Source of the DNA: Oxyruncus cristatus
Lineage: Eukaryota > Chordata > Aves > Passeriformes > Cotingidae
NCBI GenBank assembly: GCA_013399855.1
Contig: VXAY01004752.1
Coordinates: 569,193-633,192, forward strand
Direction of reading: 5' to 3'
Length of the DNA: 64,000 nt
Under the pieces are notes generated by a model. It had not been told where the DNA came from. It worked only from the letters and a program-made list of their open reading frames with translations, and made no database searches. Of the stretch, positions 62,080 to 64,000 are shown in pieces (the stretch's first letter is position 1; the number at the start of each line of letters is the position of its first letter). The position numbers and the translations under genes were made by a program.

Positions 62080-64000
62080 TTTCCCCATGGCCTTGGGACT
62101 GTGGCCCAGTGCCACATTCAAGACCTCTCTCTACCCTCAGGCAGGCTGGCAGGGCCATATCCAGGTGATCTGAGCTCCCTCACCGCTTATTTTCAGCTGG
62201 GAAGGTGAGGAGTGACGGGAACGCGATGCCAAGGGCAGGCTGGGCTGGAAACACAATCTCTGAGCCAGACAATGACACAGCCAGAGGTGAGCAGGGCACA
62301 CAAATGAGGCCAATGGCATATTAATGAACAATAAGATCTACCTGGGAACAGCTCGTCCATCTGCTGAATAAGCCTCTTTAACCAGCTTACGTGCTGCCCT
62401 TACCTGGGCTCTTTGTTGTGCACGGGGAGGGTGCAGCACCACCCAGCCCCTCCCTGCCCGTGCTGGGCTCAGGGCTGATCCCATCCCCTGCCACCACGGG
62501 GAGAGCAGATCCCCACGCTCAGCCCTCAAAAGCAGCAGCTCAGGAAAGATTTAGTTATGTTCCTGGCAGGGCTCAGGGTTTCCAAGTCCCCTACAATTAC
62601 AGTGACAATTCCGGGGCTGCCGGCGTCTGCAGTCGGAGTCAGGGAAGCAACGTGGGGGCTGCTGCAATTTAAGGGCGGATTTGTGGAGTTTCCAGGGTAA
62701 AGGAACATTGATTCCTGCTGAGGGGTGTACACAACACCGAGACCTCGTTGCCTAAACCTGCCCTGACACAACTGTGAGGGGTAATCCCGGCCCTGACAAA
62801 CCCACAGCTAAAGGTCAAGGGCGCAGGAGGGATGAGGAAAAGCGGCATGGAGAGAGCGTGGGACAGCTTTCATTTCTGGTCCAGGGGAATATGAGCCCAA
62901 AAGGAAAATTCTGTGAGTCTGATGCACTCACAGATGCTCAGAGTACCAGTCTGCTTGTCTCTGAGAAAACTTATACAGGAGAACCACGAACACCAACATC
63001 ACCTGGGGACATTTGGCTGGAGATGCATCTCAGAACATAACACCTCCTCCAGGAGAGCTGAGGAGGTCAGAAACCCTTTGCAGCCTCACTTGGGGGATCC
63101 AGCACAGATTCCATAAAGACAGGTCCACTCCATCCATCTCCAAGCCTCTCCCCCAAATCTGTTACTGTACTGTAAATAAACCCAAGGAGGTGATCACCAA
63201 ATTCGGGAATGCAGCCGATGAGAAGCAGGACTTTCCTATGCCGCTGCAGGGGAGGTAAAATCTATCCCCTGCACCTGAAAATTGTTCTAACCTGCGTCTA
63301 AATGGGATGGACAAGTCTGATTGTCCAACTGTTCGCATTCAGAAAAGACGAAAGGGATTTTGCTTGCGTCCCTGGAGCCTTTGCACTCGGCCGGGCTGGA
63401 GCACACAGCCAGCACACACAGGCTGAGCTGAAACGCAGGTTGCTCCAGGAAACAAAAAGCTGAGGGGGAATTATCTTGTGCCTCCCAAGTGCTATTGTCA
63501 GGCTGAGAAGGCCTGGGCCTTGAAGTTTAATAGTCAACATTATTTTAGGCAGGTAAAACCCACCACTGCTTCGTCCTGAGGACTTATCCAAGAGAGGAAA
63601 TGACTCTTGACTTGTTCTCTGCCGTGGCTTGTGGCAGTCCCGCGTGCTGGGAAGCTGCTGGGGAGAATTCTGGGAGATCTTGGGAAGAAGTTTGCATGTA
63701 ACCTTGGGCTTGACCATAAACACACCCAGGAGAGACTCACCTGCCCATGCCAGCCCCAGCAGGACACCAGACCTGAGTCCTGCCAAAAACCTCTACCAGC
63801 ATTCGCACTGAATTTCAAACAAACCTCATCCCCCTGTGCCTGACGACGGATTTGGCGTGTCCCTGAGCAGCCAAACTTTGTGATAACGCTCAGATTTCCC
63901 CGTGCTGGGCTCAGAGGGGACACGATCACTCTTTGTTTCCAGCATCAAAGCCGTGCTCTTCCAGTGCACGGCGTTATCAGCAGTTCATTATCCCCCCCAC
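62080..64000. other. intergenic sequence, nothing recognised
   Basis: This is the right end of the window. No gene, RNA or repeat could be supported. The open frames (up to 162 codons, minus strand near 63298-63786) have no recognisable domain and overlap others. Confidence 0.5.

Noticed and set aside
61281..62208. Several open frames of 84-148 codons
   Set aside because: They share peptides such as 'GLEGTLK' or 'QTRLLQAPS' because they translate the CR1 fragments at 61545 and 61934.
63175..63260. Possible LINE coding block ('ITKFGNAADEK')
   Set aside because: It faintly resembles the reverse-transcriptase 'KFADDTK' motif, but flanking blocks are absent. It is too short to support.
63298..63929. 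Minus-strand open frames of 162 and 129 codons at the right edge
   Set aside because: They overlap in different frames, have no domain I recognise and no splice-site context. Chance is the simplest explanation.
1..64000. tRNA, rRNA, CRISPR array or a bacterial or viral insert
   Set aside because: No cloverleaf, regularly spaced perfect repeats, dense coding or long-terminal-repeat structure was seen. Codon density and repeats fit vertebrate intron and intergenic DNA.

Overview
This is vertebrate nuclear DNA, almost certainly from a bird. The evidence is a single spliced coding exon in long non-coding flanks, one CpG island, and many truncated copies of the CR1 LINE family with the avian 3' end. 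The passage that reads 'ggtcccttccaaccc' on one strand and 'gggttggaagggacc' on the other recurs throughout the right half. There are no operons, CRISPR arrays, prokaryotic genes or intact mobile elements. The species cannot be named from the sequence.

Positions 1-35420 (left and centre) are the 5' part of PELI2 (Pellino E3 ubiquitin ligase 2) on the minus strand. One coding exon is visible, at 10794-10923. Its 43 full codons lie between a consensus acceptor and a consensus donor, and the peptide matches residues about 27-69 of Pellino-2, in the N-terminal FHA region. To its right is intron 1 (at least 24.5 kb). To its left is part of intron 2 (at least 10.8 kb), which runs off the window edge. 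No later PELI2 exon was recognised.

Positions 35220-36380 hold the CpG-island promoter. It contains GC boxes and an overlapping D-box/forkhead-type site. A 682-bp run of N (35421-36102) lies inside it, where exon 1, the start codon and the transcription start are expected.

Positions 36400-64000 are intergenic sequence upstream of PELI2. I recognise no gene here. The region holds about 15 CR1 fragments, including one of about 760 bp with ORF2 remnants and one much older LINE ORF2 relic. It also has a hairpin-forming repeat cluster, a second CpG-rich patch, a short tandem duplication around a single N, and several AT-rich unique stretches that could be regulatory. CR1 density changes sharply at the promoter: one recognised copy in 35 kb of gene body against about 15 in 28 kb upstream.

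I found no convincing undescribed biological system. The most useful leads are the missing PELI2 exon 1, the cluster of GGTCACC/GATCACC motifs beside the promoter, the inverted repeat at 37.8 kb and the CpG-rich patch at 43.5 kb.
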